The notes under the pieces were generated by a model. That model worked only from the letters and a program-made list of their open reading frames with translations, was not told the DNA's origin and did not search any database. From Bacteroidales bacterium (GTDB lineage: Bacteria; Bacteroidota; Bacteroidia; Bacteroidales; Marinilabiliaceae), in the NCBI GenBank assembly GCA_900766825.1, contig CAAFWU010000059.1, forward strand, positions 1 through 42,376: a stretch of 42,376 nucleotides of DNA. Reading direction: 5' to 3'. A program made the translations under genes and the position numbers. Positions 1 to 8,653 of this stretch are shown here, one piece after another. Within the stretch, counting starts at the first letter, position 1. Each line of letters begins with the position of its first letter.

Positions 1-1
1 G

Positions 2-241
2 AAGGTGGTCATCTCCTTCAACACCAAGGCCCTCAACAACGTAGCCTCCGATGCCAACATCCGCATAGCCACCAATGGCAAGACCATAAGCATCTTGGGT
101 GCCGAAGGTCAAATGGCACAGCTCGTTAACCTTAGCGGTGCCGTGGTTGCCCAGAGCAACAGTGGCAAGCTCACAGCCCCCGCAGGTGGTGTCTATCTCC
201 TCAAGGTTGGCAACATGAGCTGGCGTGTGGGTGTCAAGTAA
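2..241 (+). CDS. C-terminal fragment of a secreted protein with a possible T9SS-type sorting tail
   Basis: The reading frame is open from the first bases of the window and stops at TAA 239-241, so only about the last 79 residues of a longer protein are present; the GTG at 5 is not taken as a real start. The fragment has short beta-strand-like segments and ends GVYLLKVGNMSWRVGVK. This resembles the end of C-terminal domains used for type IX secretion in Bacteroidota, where a G-x-Y-xx-K/R-V stretch near the end is typical (family knowledge). Nothing upstream is visible, so the catalytic or binding part cannot be named. A perfect terminator follows 30 bp later, which supports this as the true gene end. 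The sorting-domain assignment is an inference from the last 20 or so residues only. Confidence 0.6.
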   Translation, partial: KVVISFNTKALNNVASDANIRIATNGKTISILGAEGQMAQLVNLSGAVVAQSNSGKLTAPAGGVYLLKVGNMSWRVGVK

Positions 242-270
242 CCCCCCGCTAACAGCAACCCATAAAACCT

Positions 271-307
271 TAGGGCTCCGAACATTTCCTCGGAGCCCTA
301 TTTTTTT
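271..307 (+). terminator. Intrinsic terminator after the secreted-protein fragment
   Basis: Perfect 10-bp stem TAGGGCTCCG (271-280) with CGGAGCCCTA (291-300), a 10-nt loop and a run of seven T from 301. It separates the partial gene from purH. Confidence 0.9.
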
Positions 308-372
308 ATCATATTTTTGCACTTTCCTTCCACATTTGTTCTTTCTTTAGTTCATTGTTCATCGGAATTACC

Positions 373-380
373 TAATTTTG
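373..380 (+). promoter_or_regulatory. Candidate promoter -7 box for purH
   Basis: TAATTTTG matches the Bacteroidota -7 consensus TAnnTTTG. It would give a leader of about 150 nt before the purH ATG. A second match, TATTTTTG, lies at 312-319. No well-spaced -33 TTTG is seen for either, so the choice is uncertain. No known riboswitch could be recognised in the leader (about 388-535), and the rest of 308-535 shows nothing else. Confidence 0.4.
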
Positions 381-535
381 CACATAATAGATACTTTTCT
401 CATTGGGCTTATGAATAGTATCATCACGCTTGTGCTCTGGTCCCAGCCCCATAGGCTCCGCCCTCCACGCCTCGCTGCTGTGCAATTCGCCCCATGTTGC
501 CCTTAGTGTAGAAGAGTAATTATCAATATCTTGTC

Positions 536-2059
536 ATGTCCAATCAGAAGAAAATTAAGTCCGCTCTCATCTCTGTCTTCCACAAAGACGGTCTCGATGA
601 AATTGTTAAGACGCTCGGTAAGCTCGGCGTTAAAGTATATTCCACTGGAGGCACACAGAAATTTGTTGAGAGCCTCGGCGTGCCCGTAACAGCTGTAGAA
701 GATATCACGGGCTACCCCTCCATTCTCGGCGGACGTGTCAAAACTCTCCACCCAGGCGTCTTTGGCGGCATCTTGGCTCGCCGAGACAATGCTTTGGATC
801 TGGAGCAACTCAAGACTTTCAACATCAACGAGATCGACCTCGTTATTGTAGACCTCTATCCCTTCGAGGACACCGTGGCCAGCGGTGCCGACAATCAGGC
901 CATCATCGAGAAAATCGACATCGGTGGCATCTCTCTTATCCGCGCTGCTGCCAAAAATTATAAAGACGTTGTCATTGTGGCCTCCAAAGCCCAGTATGCC
1001 CAACTCGCTCAGCTCCTGACCGAGAAAGAGGGCGTGACCGACGAAGAGGATCGCTACGACCTCGCCCGTCAGGCCTTCGGCGTCTCCAGCCACTACGACT
1101 CTGCCATCTTCTCCTACTTCGACCGCGAGAAACAGGATGGTCTGCGCGTCACCTCCGACGGCCGTATGCACCTCCGCTATGCCGAGAACCCCCATCAGCA
1201 GGGTGCCTTCTTTGGCAAATTCGACCAAATGTTCGAGCAGCTCCATGGCAAAGAGATCTCCTACAACAACCTTTTGGACATCGATGCCGCCGTGGGTCTC
1301 ATCAATGATTTCGAGGACACCACCGTTGCCATCCTGAAGCATAACAACGCTTGCGGCGTGGCCACACGTCCCACCGTGGCTCAGGCTTGGGCCGATGCCC
1401 TTGCTGGCGACCCCGAGTCGGCCTTTGGAGGCATCGTAATTGCCAATCGCCCCATCGACAAAGCTACTGCCGACGAGATGAACAAGATCTTCTTCGAGGT
1501 GGTCATTGCTCCCGCCTACGATGCCGACGCCCTCGAGGTCCTCAAGACCAAGAAGAATCGCATCATCCTCATCCAGAAAGGCAATAAGCTCAGCGCACAG
1601 ACCGTTCGCTCGTGCCTCAATGGCTATCTGGTGCAGGAGCGCGACACCAAGGTTGAGACCCCCGACATGCTCGAGAACAAAGGTGCACGCCCAGCCACCG
1701 AGCAGGAGATTGCCGACATGATTTTTGCCCAGAAGATTGTGAAGCACACCAAGAGCAACGCCATAGTTTTGGCAAAGAACCAGCAGCTCCTCGGCAGCGG
1801 CATGGGTCAGACAAGTCGCGTCAACTCTCTGCGTCAGGCCATCGAGAAAGCCCATCACTTCAACCTCGACCTCAACGGAGCCGTCATGGGTTCCGACGCC
1901 TTCTTCCCCTTCGGCGACTCGGTAGAGATTGCTCATCAAGAGGGCATTGTGGCCGTTATTGAGCCCGGCGGCTCGGTGCGCGATGCCGAGACCATCGACT
2001 TCTGCAAAGCACACAACATGGCTCTCGTCTTCTCGGGCGTCCGTCACTTCAAGCACTAA
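536..2059 (+). CDS. purH: Bifunctional AICAR transformylase / IMP cyclohydrolase
   Basis: PurH carries out the last two steps of de novo IMP synthesis in the cytosol: formyl transfer from 10-formyl-tetrahydrofolate to AICAR, then ring closure. The 507-residue length fits the family. The N-terminal MGS-like cyclohydrolase domain (about 1-195) has SVFHKDGL and K69-TLHPGV. The transformylase domain (about 200-507) has NPHQQGAFFG, the catalytic-type K268-H269 in KHNNACGVA, GSDAFFPFGDSVE and the usual ending GVRHFKH. The start is the ATG at 536, which puts the conserved SALISVFHK block at the expected distance from the N terminus. The next gene is mreB, 94 bp downstream in the same direction; from recollection, purH next to mreB is common in Bacteroidota. 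A long antisense reading frame over this gene is a codon-usage shadow. Confidence 0.97.
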   Translation: MSNQKKIKSALISVFHKDGLDEIVKTLGKLGVKVYSTGGTQKFVESLGVPVTAVEDITGYPSILGGRVKTLHPGVFGGILARRDNALDLEQLKTFNINEIDLVIVDLYPFEDTVASGADNQAIIEKIDIGGISLIRAAAKNYKDVVIVASKAQYAQLAQLLTEKEGVTDEEDRYDLARQAFGVSSHYDSAIFSYFDREKQDGLRVTSDGRMHLRYAENPHQQGAFFGKFDQMFEQLHGKEISYNNLLDIDAAVGLINDFEDTTVAILKHNNACGVATRPTVAQAWADALAGDPESAFGGIVIANRPIDKATADEMNKIFFEVVIAPAYDADALEVLKTKKNRIILIQKGNKLSAQTVRSCLNGYLVQERDTKVETPDMLENKGARPATEQEIADMIFAQKIVKHTKSNAIVLAKNQQLLGSGMGQTSRVNSLRQAIEKAHHFNLDLNGAVMGSDAFFPFGDSVEIAHQEGIVAVIEPGGSVRDAETIDFCKAHNMALVFSGVRHFKH

Positions 2060-2091
2060 GAGTTTTTTGAAATTATATCCCCACTTGGCCG

Positions 2092-2117
2092 CAGAGTTCA
2101 TGTTCTCTTGAACTCTG
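2092..2117 (+). other. Hairpin between purH and mreB
   Basis: Perfect 9-bp inverted repeat CAGAGTTCA (2092-2100) / TGAACTCTG (2109-2117) with an 8-nt loop. No T-run follows, so it is not a standard terminator on the + strand. It may set mRNA stability or partly separate purH from the mre genes (inference). Confidence 0.5.
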
Positions 2118-2153
2118 TGCCACATCGGGGCACTTCTCACACCCTTCGGAACA

Positions 2154-3176
2154 ATGGGACTCTTCTCTTTCCTAACTCAGGAGTTGGCAATGGACCTCGG
2201 TACCGCCAACACCATCATCATCCACGACGATAAAATTGTGGTCGATGAGCCCTCTATTGTGGCCCTCGATAAACATACCGACCGAACCATTGCCATTGGC
2301 CAGAAAGCCAGGCAGATGCATGGCAAAACGCACGACAATATCTACACCACCCGACCCCTGCGCGATGGTGTGATTGCCGACTTCAATGCCGCCGAGAAGA
2401 TGATTCGTGGCATGATTAAACTCTTGCCACAGCCTAAGTTCTTCACCCCTTCGCTCACCATGGTCATCTGCGTCCCCTCGGGCTCCACCGAAGTTGAGCT
2501 CCGTGCTGTGCGCGACTCGGCCGAGCATGCGGGTGGTCGTGAGATATACCTTATCTACGAGCCCATGGCGGCTGCTCTCGGCATCGGCATTGATGTTGAG
2601 GCACCTCAGGGTAACATGATTGTGGACATCGGTGGCGGCACCACAGAGATTGCCGTTATCTCGCTCGGTGGCATCGTGACCAACAAGAGCATACGTATTG
2701 CAGGCGACGACCTCACGCTCGATATCCAAGAGTATATGCGTCGTCAGCACAATATCAAGGTGGGCGAGCCCACCGCCGAGCAGATCAAGATACGCGTAGG
2801 CTCCGCTCTGCCCGAACTGGAGACCCCACCCGACGACTTTGTGGTTCAGGGTCCTAACCAAATGACCGCTCTGCCTCTCGAGGTACCCGTGTCATATCAG
2901 GAGATTGCCCACGCTCTGGAGAAGAGTGTGTCTAAGATCGAGGCCGCCGTTATGTCCGCCCTCGAGCAGACACCCCCTGAGCTCTATGCCGACATTGTAA
3001 ACAACGGCATCTACCTCACGGGCGGTGGCGCCATGCTCCGCGGTCTGGACAAGCGACTCACCGACAAGATCCATATCCCATTCCACATTGCCGAGAACCC
3101 TCTGCACTCTGTGGCCATCGGCACGGGCATTGCCCTTAAGAATCGCCATCGTGGCTTGCCTTACCTCATTAGGTAA
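2154..3176 (+). CDS. mreB: Rod shape-determining actin-like protein MreB
   Basis: MreB forms membrane-associated filaments that position the elongation machinery along the cell side wall. The 340-residue protein has the actin/Hsp70 ATPase blocks: phosphate-1 motif D14-LGTANT, phosphate-2 motif starting D158 (DIGGGTTEIAVISLGG) and the adenosine motif GIYLTGGGAMLRGLDKRL near residue 290. The N terminus MGLFSFLTQELAMDLG is the usual short amphipathic start, supporting the ATG at 2154. It heads the mreB-mreC-mreD-mrdA-rodA series, all on the + strand, and shares the purH context. Length and motifs are complete. The only oddity is the 186-bp gap to mreC, in which no gene or clear signal was found. 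Confidence 0.97.
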   Translation: MGLFSFLTQELAMDLGTANTIIIHDDKIVVDEPSIVALDKHTDRTIAIGQKARQMHGKTHDNIYTTRPLRDGVIADFNAAEKMIRGMIKLLPQPKFFTPSLTMVICVPSGSTEVELRAVRDSAEHAGGREIYLIYEPMAAALGIGIDVEAPQGNMIVDIGGGTTEIAVISLGGIVTNKSIRIAGDDLTLDIQEYMRRQHNIKVGEPTAEQIKIRVGSALPELETPPDDFVVQGPNQMTALPLEVPVSYQEIAHALEKSVSKIEAAVMSALEQTPPELYADIVNNGIYLTGGGAMLRGLDKRLTDKIHIPFHIAENPLHSVAIGTGIALKNRHRGLPYLIR

Positions 3177-3362
3177 CATAGGGCTCGCCTCACCAACCTT
3201 ACACGGCTGTGGCTGTGTGGGATCTGTTGCGTAAGCTTCGCTGCGTCACTCCTTTCGTGTCGTGTCCTTCATCGGCGTGCGGGAGAATGCAGCGAGGCTT
3301 TCGCACTTCAAAAAGACCACTCGCCACCCCGCTCTTTCCCATCATCAAGATTTTATCATCAG

Positions 3363-4250
3363 GTGCGTAATTTTCTCTATTTCCTGCTGCGGCACACCAA
3401 TTTCTTGGTCTTCTTGCTCCTCGAGGCGCTGTGTGCTGTGCTCATATTCACTTGCAACGATTTCCATCGGGCATCCTACGTCACATCGGCCAATGCTGTC
3501 AGTGGCACCATATCCTCCATCACCAACTCCATAGGCAGCTACTTTGGTCTCAAGTCCGCCAACGAGGAGCTGCTGGAGCAGAATACCCGCCTCATGGCTC
3601 AGTTGCAGGAGCAACAAGACCAGTTGGCTGCCTTGCGTGCCGCTCTCACAACTGTGGGGGCCGACACCATTCAAGGCTTCATTGCCGACTCGGTGGCTCT
3701 GGCTTTCCGTGCCTCGCATGGCAAGGCTCTGGAGTTTCGCTCGGCACACGTGATAAATGGCACCTCGACGCGTAGCCGCAACATGCTCACCATAGATGCT
3801 GGTTCGGCCGACGGTGTGGAGCGAGACATGGCCGTAATCAACGCTCAGGGCGTGGTGGGCCTCGTGGCCTCCGTAAGCAATCACTTTGCTCTCGTGCTTC
3901 CCATCATCAACACCTCGTCGCACCTCTCGGTCAAAATAAAAAACTCCAACCACCGTGGTCAGCTCGTTTGGGACGGCTTCTCGCCCCGCATGGCCACCAT
4001 GTCCGACGTGCCCGAACATGCTCAGGTTGAGATGGGAGACAGCATTGTAACCAGTGGCTCCTCATCCTTCTTCCCCGAGGGTCTGCTGGTGGGCACTGTG
4101 GCAATGTTGGAACCCGACCGCAACGGCGGCTTCTTCAACATTGGTGTGGAACTGGCCGTGGACTTCAATGCCGTCTACGCCGTGCAACTTATTGACAATA
4201 ATCTGGCTCAGGAACAACTTGAACTCGAAAACTCGTTAGAAGATGAATAG
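3363..4250 (+). CDS. mreC: Rod shape-determining protein MreC
   Basis: MreC is a bitopic inner-membrane protein whose periplasmic beta-domains link MreB filaments to PBP2 and RodA. The 295-residue product has one N-terminal membrane helix (about 10-30, TNFLVFLLLEALCAVLIF), a coiled-coil (about 62-98, EELLEQNTRLMAQLQEQQ) and a C-terminal beta-rich region with the ...DGVERDMAVINAQGVVGLV block typical of MreC. The start is a GTG at 3363: MRNFLYFLLRHTNFLVFLLLE matches the usual beginning of Bacteroidota MreC, and no upstream ATG suits. The last codons overlap mreD by 8 nt (4243-4250), indicating translational coupling. Confidence 0.93.
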   Translation: MRNFLYFLLRHTNFLVFLLLEALCAVLIFTCNDFHRASYVTSANAVSGTISSITNSIGSYFGLKSANEELLEQNTRLMAQLQEQQDQLAALRAALTTVGADTIQGFIADSVALAFRASHGKALEFRSAHVINGTSTRSRNMLTIDAGSADGVERDMAVINAQGVVGLVASVSNHFALVLPIINTSSHLSVKIKNSNHRGQLVWDGFSPRMATMSDVPEHAQVEMGDSIVTSGSSSFFPEGLLVGTVAMLEPDRNGGFFNIGVELAVDFNAVYAVQLIDNNLAQEQLELENSLEDE

Positions 4251-4773
4251 CACTCAGAACTATATCCGTTTGTTGATCATCTTCTTGGTCACAACGCTCA
4301 TTCAGGTTGTTGTGTTGGACAATCTGGAGTTTCTCAACCTCTGCAACCCCTTCCTCTACGTTGTGGTGTTGCTCTCGGCACCTTTTGGCATTTCGCCCAT
4401 AGCCCTCATGCTCATGTCTCTTCCCGTTGGCTTGGCCATCGATGTGGCATCCAACACCCCAGGTATGCACGCTGCGGCGTGTGTATTCGTTGCCTACATG
4501 AGACCCTATGTGCTCCAACTCATCTCTTTCCGATCCGCCTATCGCGACGACGATATGCCATCAGTCCACTCTTACGGTCTGGTATGGTATGCCAAGTATG
4601 TCCTCATCATTGTGGCACTCCACCATCTGGTCCTCTTCTTTGTGGAGCAGTTCGATGGACTATTCTTCTGGACCACACTCCTTAGGGCTCTCCTAAGCAT
4701 CCTCGCCTCGTCGGTCCTAATCATTGTCTTCAGCATGCTCACACCTCGCCCCGCTGGCTCGCAAGCCGATTAA
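4243..4773 (+). CDS. mreD: Rod shape-determining membrane protein MreD
   Basis: A small integral membrane protein of the elongasome. The 176 residues contain about five hydrophobic helices (for example LLIIFLVTTLIQVVVLDNL, FLYVVVLLSAPFGISPIALML, LLRALLSILASSVLIIVFSML). MreD sequences are poorly conserved, so the call rests on hydrophobicity, length and position directly after mreC with an 8-nt overlap. The ATG at 4243 is the only start that gives the full first helix. It is followed by a 169-bp gap to mrdA that contains a three-hairpin element. Confidence 0.88.
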   Translation: MNSTQNYIRLLIIFLVTTLIQVVVLDNLEFLNLCNPFLYVVVLLSAPFGISPIALMLMSLPVGLAIDVASNTPGMHAAACVFVAYMRPYVLQLISFRSAYRDDDMPSVHSYGLVWYAKYVLIIVALHHLVLFFVEQFDGLFFWTTLLRALLSILASSVLIIVFSMLTPRPAGSQAD

Positions 4774-4806
4774 GGTACAGCAGTCTGATGTATGCAAACT
4801 ATACTC

Positions 4807-4893
4807 GAAACCCAGAAAGGGTTTCAGTCTCTTTAGCCCAGGGTGAAACCCTGGGTATCGAAGCCCACACCCAAGCTTCCCTGAAAGGGAAGC
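4807..4893. repeat. Triple-hairpin palindromic element between mreD and mrdA
   Basis: Three successive perfect 7-bp hairpins, each with a 5-nt (A/T)GAAA loop: GAAACCC-AGAAA-GGGTTTC (4807-4825), CCCAGGG-TGAAA-CCCTGGG (4837-4855) and GCTTCCC-TGAAA-GGGAAGC (4875-4893). The spacers between them are 11 and 19 nt. There is no T-run, so it is not an intrinsic terminator. The design resembles REP-like palindromic units; no second copy was found in this window. Confidence 0.75.
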
Positions 4894-4942
4894 GGACTGT
4901 TGGAAACCAAAATCTAACGAATAATATTTCGTATAATCCCCA

Positions 4943-7162
4943 GTGTACGAGTACAGAAAATACATAATCGGGACCCTAATGGTCCTCTTCGCCGCTTGCA
5001 TCGTGGGCCGTTTGCTCTATGTGCAAATAATCACCGACGAGTATCGCGAAGCTGCCGAGGTCAACTCCCGCCGCAAAGTGGTTCAGTACCCCTCGCGTGG
5101 TCTTATCTACGACCGCCAAGGCCGACTCTTGGTCTCCAACCAGCCAGTCTACGACGTCATGATTGTGCCCAAAGAGGTCCACGAGTTCGATAGCCTCGAC
5201 TTCTGCCGCACCGTGGGAATAGACATGCCCACCCTCCGCAAACTCTTTAGCGAGGTGCGTGTGCAGATCCGTCGCAAGCGAGCCTCGATACACAAACCCA
5301 CCGTGCTGCTCCGCCAGCTATCCGAAGAACGCTATGCCGCCCTGCAAGAGAAGCTCTATCGACTCAAGGGCTTCTACGTTCAGCGACGCACACTACGCAA
5401 ATACGAGTACCCAGCCGCCGCCAACGTTCTGGGCTATGTGGGCGAAGCCAACGAACGCTTCATTGCCAACAACCCCTACTATGCCGCTGGCGACTATGTG
5501 GGCACCTCGGGCATCGAGAGCAGTTTCGAGAAAGAGCTCCGTGGTCGCAAGGGCGTCAACTATCTTATGGTGGACGTGCTGGGTCGTGTCAAAGGCGAAC
5601 TCTACGAGGGAAAGTACGACACCGCAGCCCTCTCGGGTCAGGACCTAACCCTCTCGCTGGACATTGAGCTTCAGCAGTATGGCGAGAAATTGATGCAGGG
5701 CAAGACGGGTGCCATTGTGGCCATCCGACCCCAAACAGGCGAAATCCTTGCCATGGTCTCTGCCCCATCCTACGACCCCGCTCTTCTGGTGGGTCGAGCA
5801 CGCACCGTCAACTTCCCCAAGCTGCAGAGCGACCCCAATAAACCCCTCTTCAACCGAGCCATTCAGGCTTGGTACCCCCCTGGCTCTACATTCAAAACCA
5901 TCAATGCCCTCATTGGCATGGACGAGGGCATTCTCACTCCCCAAACTCGCTACCCATGTAGCCATGGCTACACCGTGGGTCGTTTCCACCTCGGGTGCCA
6001 CGGTCACGCTTCGCCACTCGACCTCCGCCAGTCCATTCAGAACTCCTGCAATGCCTACTATTGCTATGCCTTCCGAGCTCTGCTCGATAGCAAAAAGTTC
6101 GCCTCCATCAAAGAGAGTCTCGACAACTGGAAGGATCATTTGGTCCGCTTCGGTCTGGGCTATAAACTGGGTGTGGACATTGCCAACGAGAACCGTGGCT
6201 TTGTGCCCAACAGTGCCTACTACGACAAGAGCATGGGTCCCAATTGGACCTCGCTCGGTGTGGTCTCCCTCTCCATTGGTCAGGGCGAACTCCTGCTCAC
6301 CCCACTGCAGTTGGCCAACGTGGCGGCCACCATTGCCAACAAAGGTTGGTTCTATACCCCCCACGTAGTTCACAAAATCTCGGGCTCTAAAATAGACAGC
6401 CTCTACACCACAAAACGCTATACGGGCATCGACACCGCCGCCTTCACCGTGGTGCAGGATGGCATGGAGGGAGCCGTGTGGGGAACAGCAGGTAGCACCG
6501 CCCGCGTGGCCCAAATACCAGGCATCAGGGTCTGCGGCAAAACGGGTACAGCACAGAACCCCCATGGCCGAGACCACTCCATCTTCATGAGCTTCGCCCC
6601 TCGCGAGGACCCGCAGATTGCCATTTCGGTCTATGTGGAGAACGCTGGTTTCGGTGCCACATGGGCAGCCCCTATTGCCAGTCTCATGATCGAGAAGTAC
6701 ATCAATGGTCAGGTGGACCCCAAACGCAAGTACCTCGAGGACCGAATTCTGGCCATGCACACCATAACCCCAGCCAAGGAGACCCCAGCAGCCAAAGACA
6801 AAAACAAGGATAAGGAAAAAGACAAAGCCCAGTCAACTTCCGCCCGGCAAGGTGCGAAACCCAATGCAGCAAAGTCCCCATCCACCTCTTCGCCATCTGG
6901 TAGTCAAAAAAATAAGACCAAAGGCACCAAAGGCACCTCGGCTTCCGAAGCATCTGCCGATGCCCCTCAGAACACCATATCCACCGAGATGCTCAAACCC
7001 CTCGGGCCAGCAACCATCGACGACGTGATGCTCGAGATTCCCGACAGCTTCAAGCATGGCGACGCCTCCGACACATCGCCCGAGACGTCAAAAACGCCAG
7101 CTCCCGAACCCGAGCCCAAACTCAACTCTTCCGATCTCTCAACCAATGCCCCAACCGATTAA
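4943..7162 (+). CDS. mrdA: Penicillin-binding protein 2, elongation transpeptidase
   Basis: PBP2 cross-links peptidoglycan in the lateral wall in partnership with RodA. The 739-residue protein has one membrane helix (about 7-27), a pedestal domain with SRGLIYDRQGRLLVSN (about residue 52), and a transpeptidase domain with the three active-site motifs: S315-T-F-K318, S368-C-N370 and K533-T-G535. The start is a GTG at 4943, giving MYEYRKYIIGTLMVLFAAC, with basic residues just before the helix; no good ATG is near. Beyond the catalytic domain (about 608 onward) there is a long tail rich in Lys, Ser, Pro and Thr that core PBP2 lacks. rodA starts 15 bp after its stop. Confidence 0.95.
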   Translation: MYEYRKYIIGTLMVLFAACIVGRLLYVQIITDEYREAAEVNSRRKVVQYPSRGLIYDRQGRLLVSNQPVYDVMIVPKEVHEFDSLDFCRTVGIDMPTLRKLFSEVRVQIRRKRASIHKPTVLLRQLSEERYAALQEKLYRLKGFYVQRRTLRKYEYPAAANVLGYVGEANERFIANNPYYAAGDYVGTSGIESSFEKELRGRKGVNYLMVDVLGRVKGELYEGKYDTAALSGQDLTLSLDIELQQYGEKLMQGKTGAIVAIRPQTGEILAMVSAPSYDPALLVGRARTVNFPKLQSDPNKPLFNRAIQAWYPPGSTFKTINALIGMDEGILTPQTRYPCSHGYTVGRFHLGCHGHASPLDLRQSIQNSCNAYYCYAFRALLDSKKFASIKESLDNWKDHLVRFGLGYKLGVDIANENRGFVPNSAYYDKSMGPNWTSLGVVSLSIGQGELLLTPLQLANVAATIANKGWFYTPHVVHKISGSKIDSLYTTKRYTGIDTAAFTVVQDGMEGAVWGTAGSTARVAQIPGIRVCGKTGTAQNPHGRDHSIFMSFAPREDPQIAISVYVENAGFGATWAAPIASLMIEKYINGQVDPKRKYLEDRILAMHTITPAKETPAAKDKNKDKEKDKAQSTSARQGAKPNAAKSPSTSSPSGSQKNKTKGTKGTSASEASADAPQNTISTEMLKPLGPATIDDVMLEIPDSFKHGDASDTSPETSKTPAPEPEPKLNSSDLSTNAPTD

Positions 7163-7177
7163 TTCCGTAGCAATCAA

Positions 7178-8653
7178 ATGATCAACGATTTCAGTTCTTT
7201 CGGCTCTTCGTCGTTGGCCACAGGTGCCATGGGTTCCTATCGCAAAGGGGTCGATTGGATTACCATCATCCTCTACGCCATCCTCGTAATCTTTGGGTGG
7301 TGCAACCTCTACGCGGCCAACTATAACCCCGAGGTGGGGGTGCAATTCTCCTTCTCCACCGAGTACTTCCGTCAGCTGGTCTGGATAATCATTGCAGTCT
7401 TTTGCGCTGGCGCCATCATGTTGTCGGACAGTAAGTTGTTTGTGGAGGCAGCGTGGCCTGTCTACATCGTCTCGCTCCTTCTGCTCACCCTCGTCCTCTT
7501 CATTGGTCGCGAGGTCTATGGTGCCAAGTCCTGGCTCATGATTGGCACCGTGGCCTTCCAGCCTGCCGAGTTTACCAAGATTGGCACCGCCCTCGTGCTG
7601 GCCCGCGTCATGAGTCGCTATGGCTTTCAGTTCACCTTCCGCAACTACGTTAAGCTCTTTGCCATCATTCTCATACCCGTGGCCTTCATACTTTTGCAAA
7701 ACGACACGGGTTCGGCACTTGTCTACTTCGTTTTCCTCTTGGCCATGTTTCGCGAGGGGCTCTCGTCCCACATCCTCATCATTGGGGCCACTTGCATAGT
7801 GGCGGCCATCTGCGCTCTGCTCTTGGACCCCACGCTGGTCATGTGCGTTCTACTGGGCGTTGCCTTTGTGGCCATGCACATCATTCTGCTTCGTCAGGGG
7901 CGCACTGCCGACTCGCTCCGAGCTCTGCTCTCGGCCGTTGTGGCGGCAGGCATCTTTGTGGTGGTCTGGATTTTTGTGCTCCACAAAGAGTTTAATCCCG
8001 ACCTCACCGTTCTGGTGGGCATGGCTGGCGCTTCGCTCTATCTCTTTATAGTTAAGTTCGTTCACCGCTTGGGAGGCATAGGGTGGTTTCTCACCTACGC
8101 TTGGATATCGCTTATGACATGCTATGCCACGGGCTACGTATTCGAGAATGTGTTGGGCGACCACCAGCGCACGCGTATCAATGTGCTCTTCGGCATCGAG
8201 GACGACCCTCTCGGTGCGGGCTATAACGTTAACCAAAGCCTCATTGCCATTGGCTCGGGCGGCTTCTGGGGCAAGGGCTTTCTGGATGGCACACAAACCA
8301 AACTGGACTTTGTGCCCAAGCAGACCACGGACTTCATCTTCTGCACCGTGGGAGAGGAGTGGGGGTTTTGGGGCTCCACTGTGTTGGTGGTGGTCTACGT
8401 CCTCTTCTTCCTCCGCATCATATCGTTGGCGGAAAAGCAGCACTCGGTCTTCAGCCGAGTCTATGGCTATTGCGTGGCCTGCGTCTTTTTCTTCCACTTT
8501 ACCATTAACATATGCATGACCATAGGCCTCATGCCTGTCATTGGCATCCCCTTGCCCTTCTTCTCCTATGGCGGCTCTTCGCTCTGGGGTTTCTCGGTCA
8601 TGCTCTTCATATTCCTTAAGCTCGACACCGACCGAAATTTCCTCATCCGATGA
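7178..8653 (+). CDS. rodA: Rod-shape SEDS glycosyltransferase RodA
   Basis: RodA is the SEDS-family peptidoglycan polymerase that works with PBP2. The 491-residue polytopic protein has many hydrophobic helices and the family blocks: NDTGSALVYFVFLLAMF, NVNQSLIAIGSGGFWGKGF, DFVPKQTTDFIFCTVGEEWGF and the C-terminal GIPLPFFSYGGSSLWG. These separate it from unrelated transporters. FtsW is the main alternative; the position directly behind mrdA argues for RodA. It is longer than the roughly 370-400 residues of enterobacterial RodA, with extra hydrophobic sequence in the middle (about 205-290), as I recall for Bacteroidota RodA. The ATG at 7178 is used; the stop overlaps the next start as ATGA. Confidence 0.95.
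   Translation: MINDFSSFGSSSLATGAMGSYRKGVDWITIILYAILVIFGWCNLYAANYNPEVGVQFSFSTEYFRQLVWIIIAVFCAGAIMLSDSKLFVEAAWPVYIVSLLLLTLVLFIGREVYGAKSWLMIGTVAFQPAEFTKIGTALVLARVMSRYGFQFTFRNYVKLFAIILIPVAFILLQNDTGSALVYFVFLLAMFREGLSSHILIIGATCIVAAICALLLDPTLVMCVLLGVAFVAMHIILLRQGRTADSLRALLSAVVAAGIFVVVWIFVLHKEFNPDLTVLVGMAGASLYLFIVKFVHRLGGIGWFLTYAWISLMTCYATGYVFENVLGDHQRTRINVLFGIEDDPLGAGYNVNQSLIAIGSGGFWGKGFLDGTQTKLDFVPKQTTDFIFCTVGEEWGFWGSTVLVVVYVLFFLRIISLAEKQHSVFSRVYGYCVACVFFFHFTINICMTIGLMPVIGIPLPFFSYGGSSLWGFSVMLFIFLKLDTDRNFLIR

Noticed and set aside
503..2140. 545-codon - strand frame over purH
   Set aside because: Fully antisense to an unambiguous purH; no family motif; arises from codon bias of the + strand gene.
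3177..3362. Possible small gene or missed start between mreB and mreC
   Set aside because: Frames are short and without motif, and the mreC start at GTG 3363 gives a complete canonical N terminus.
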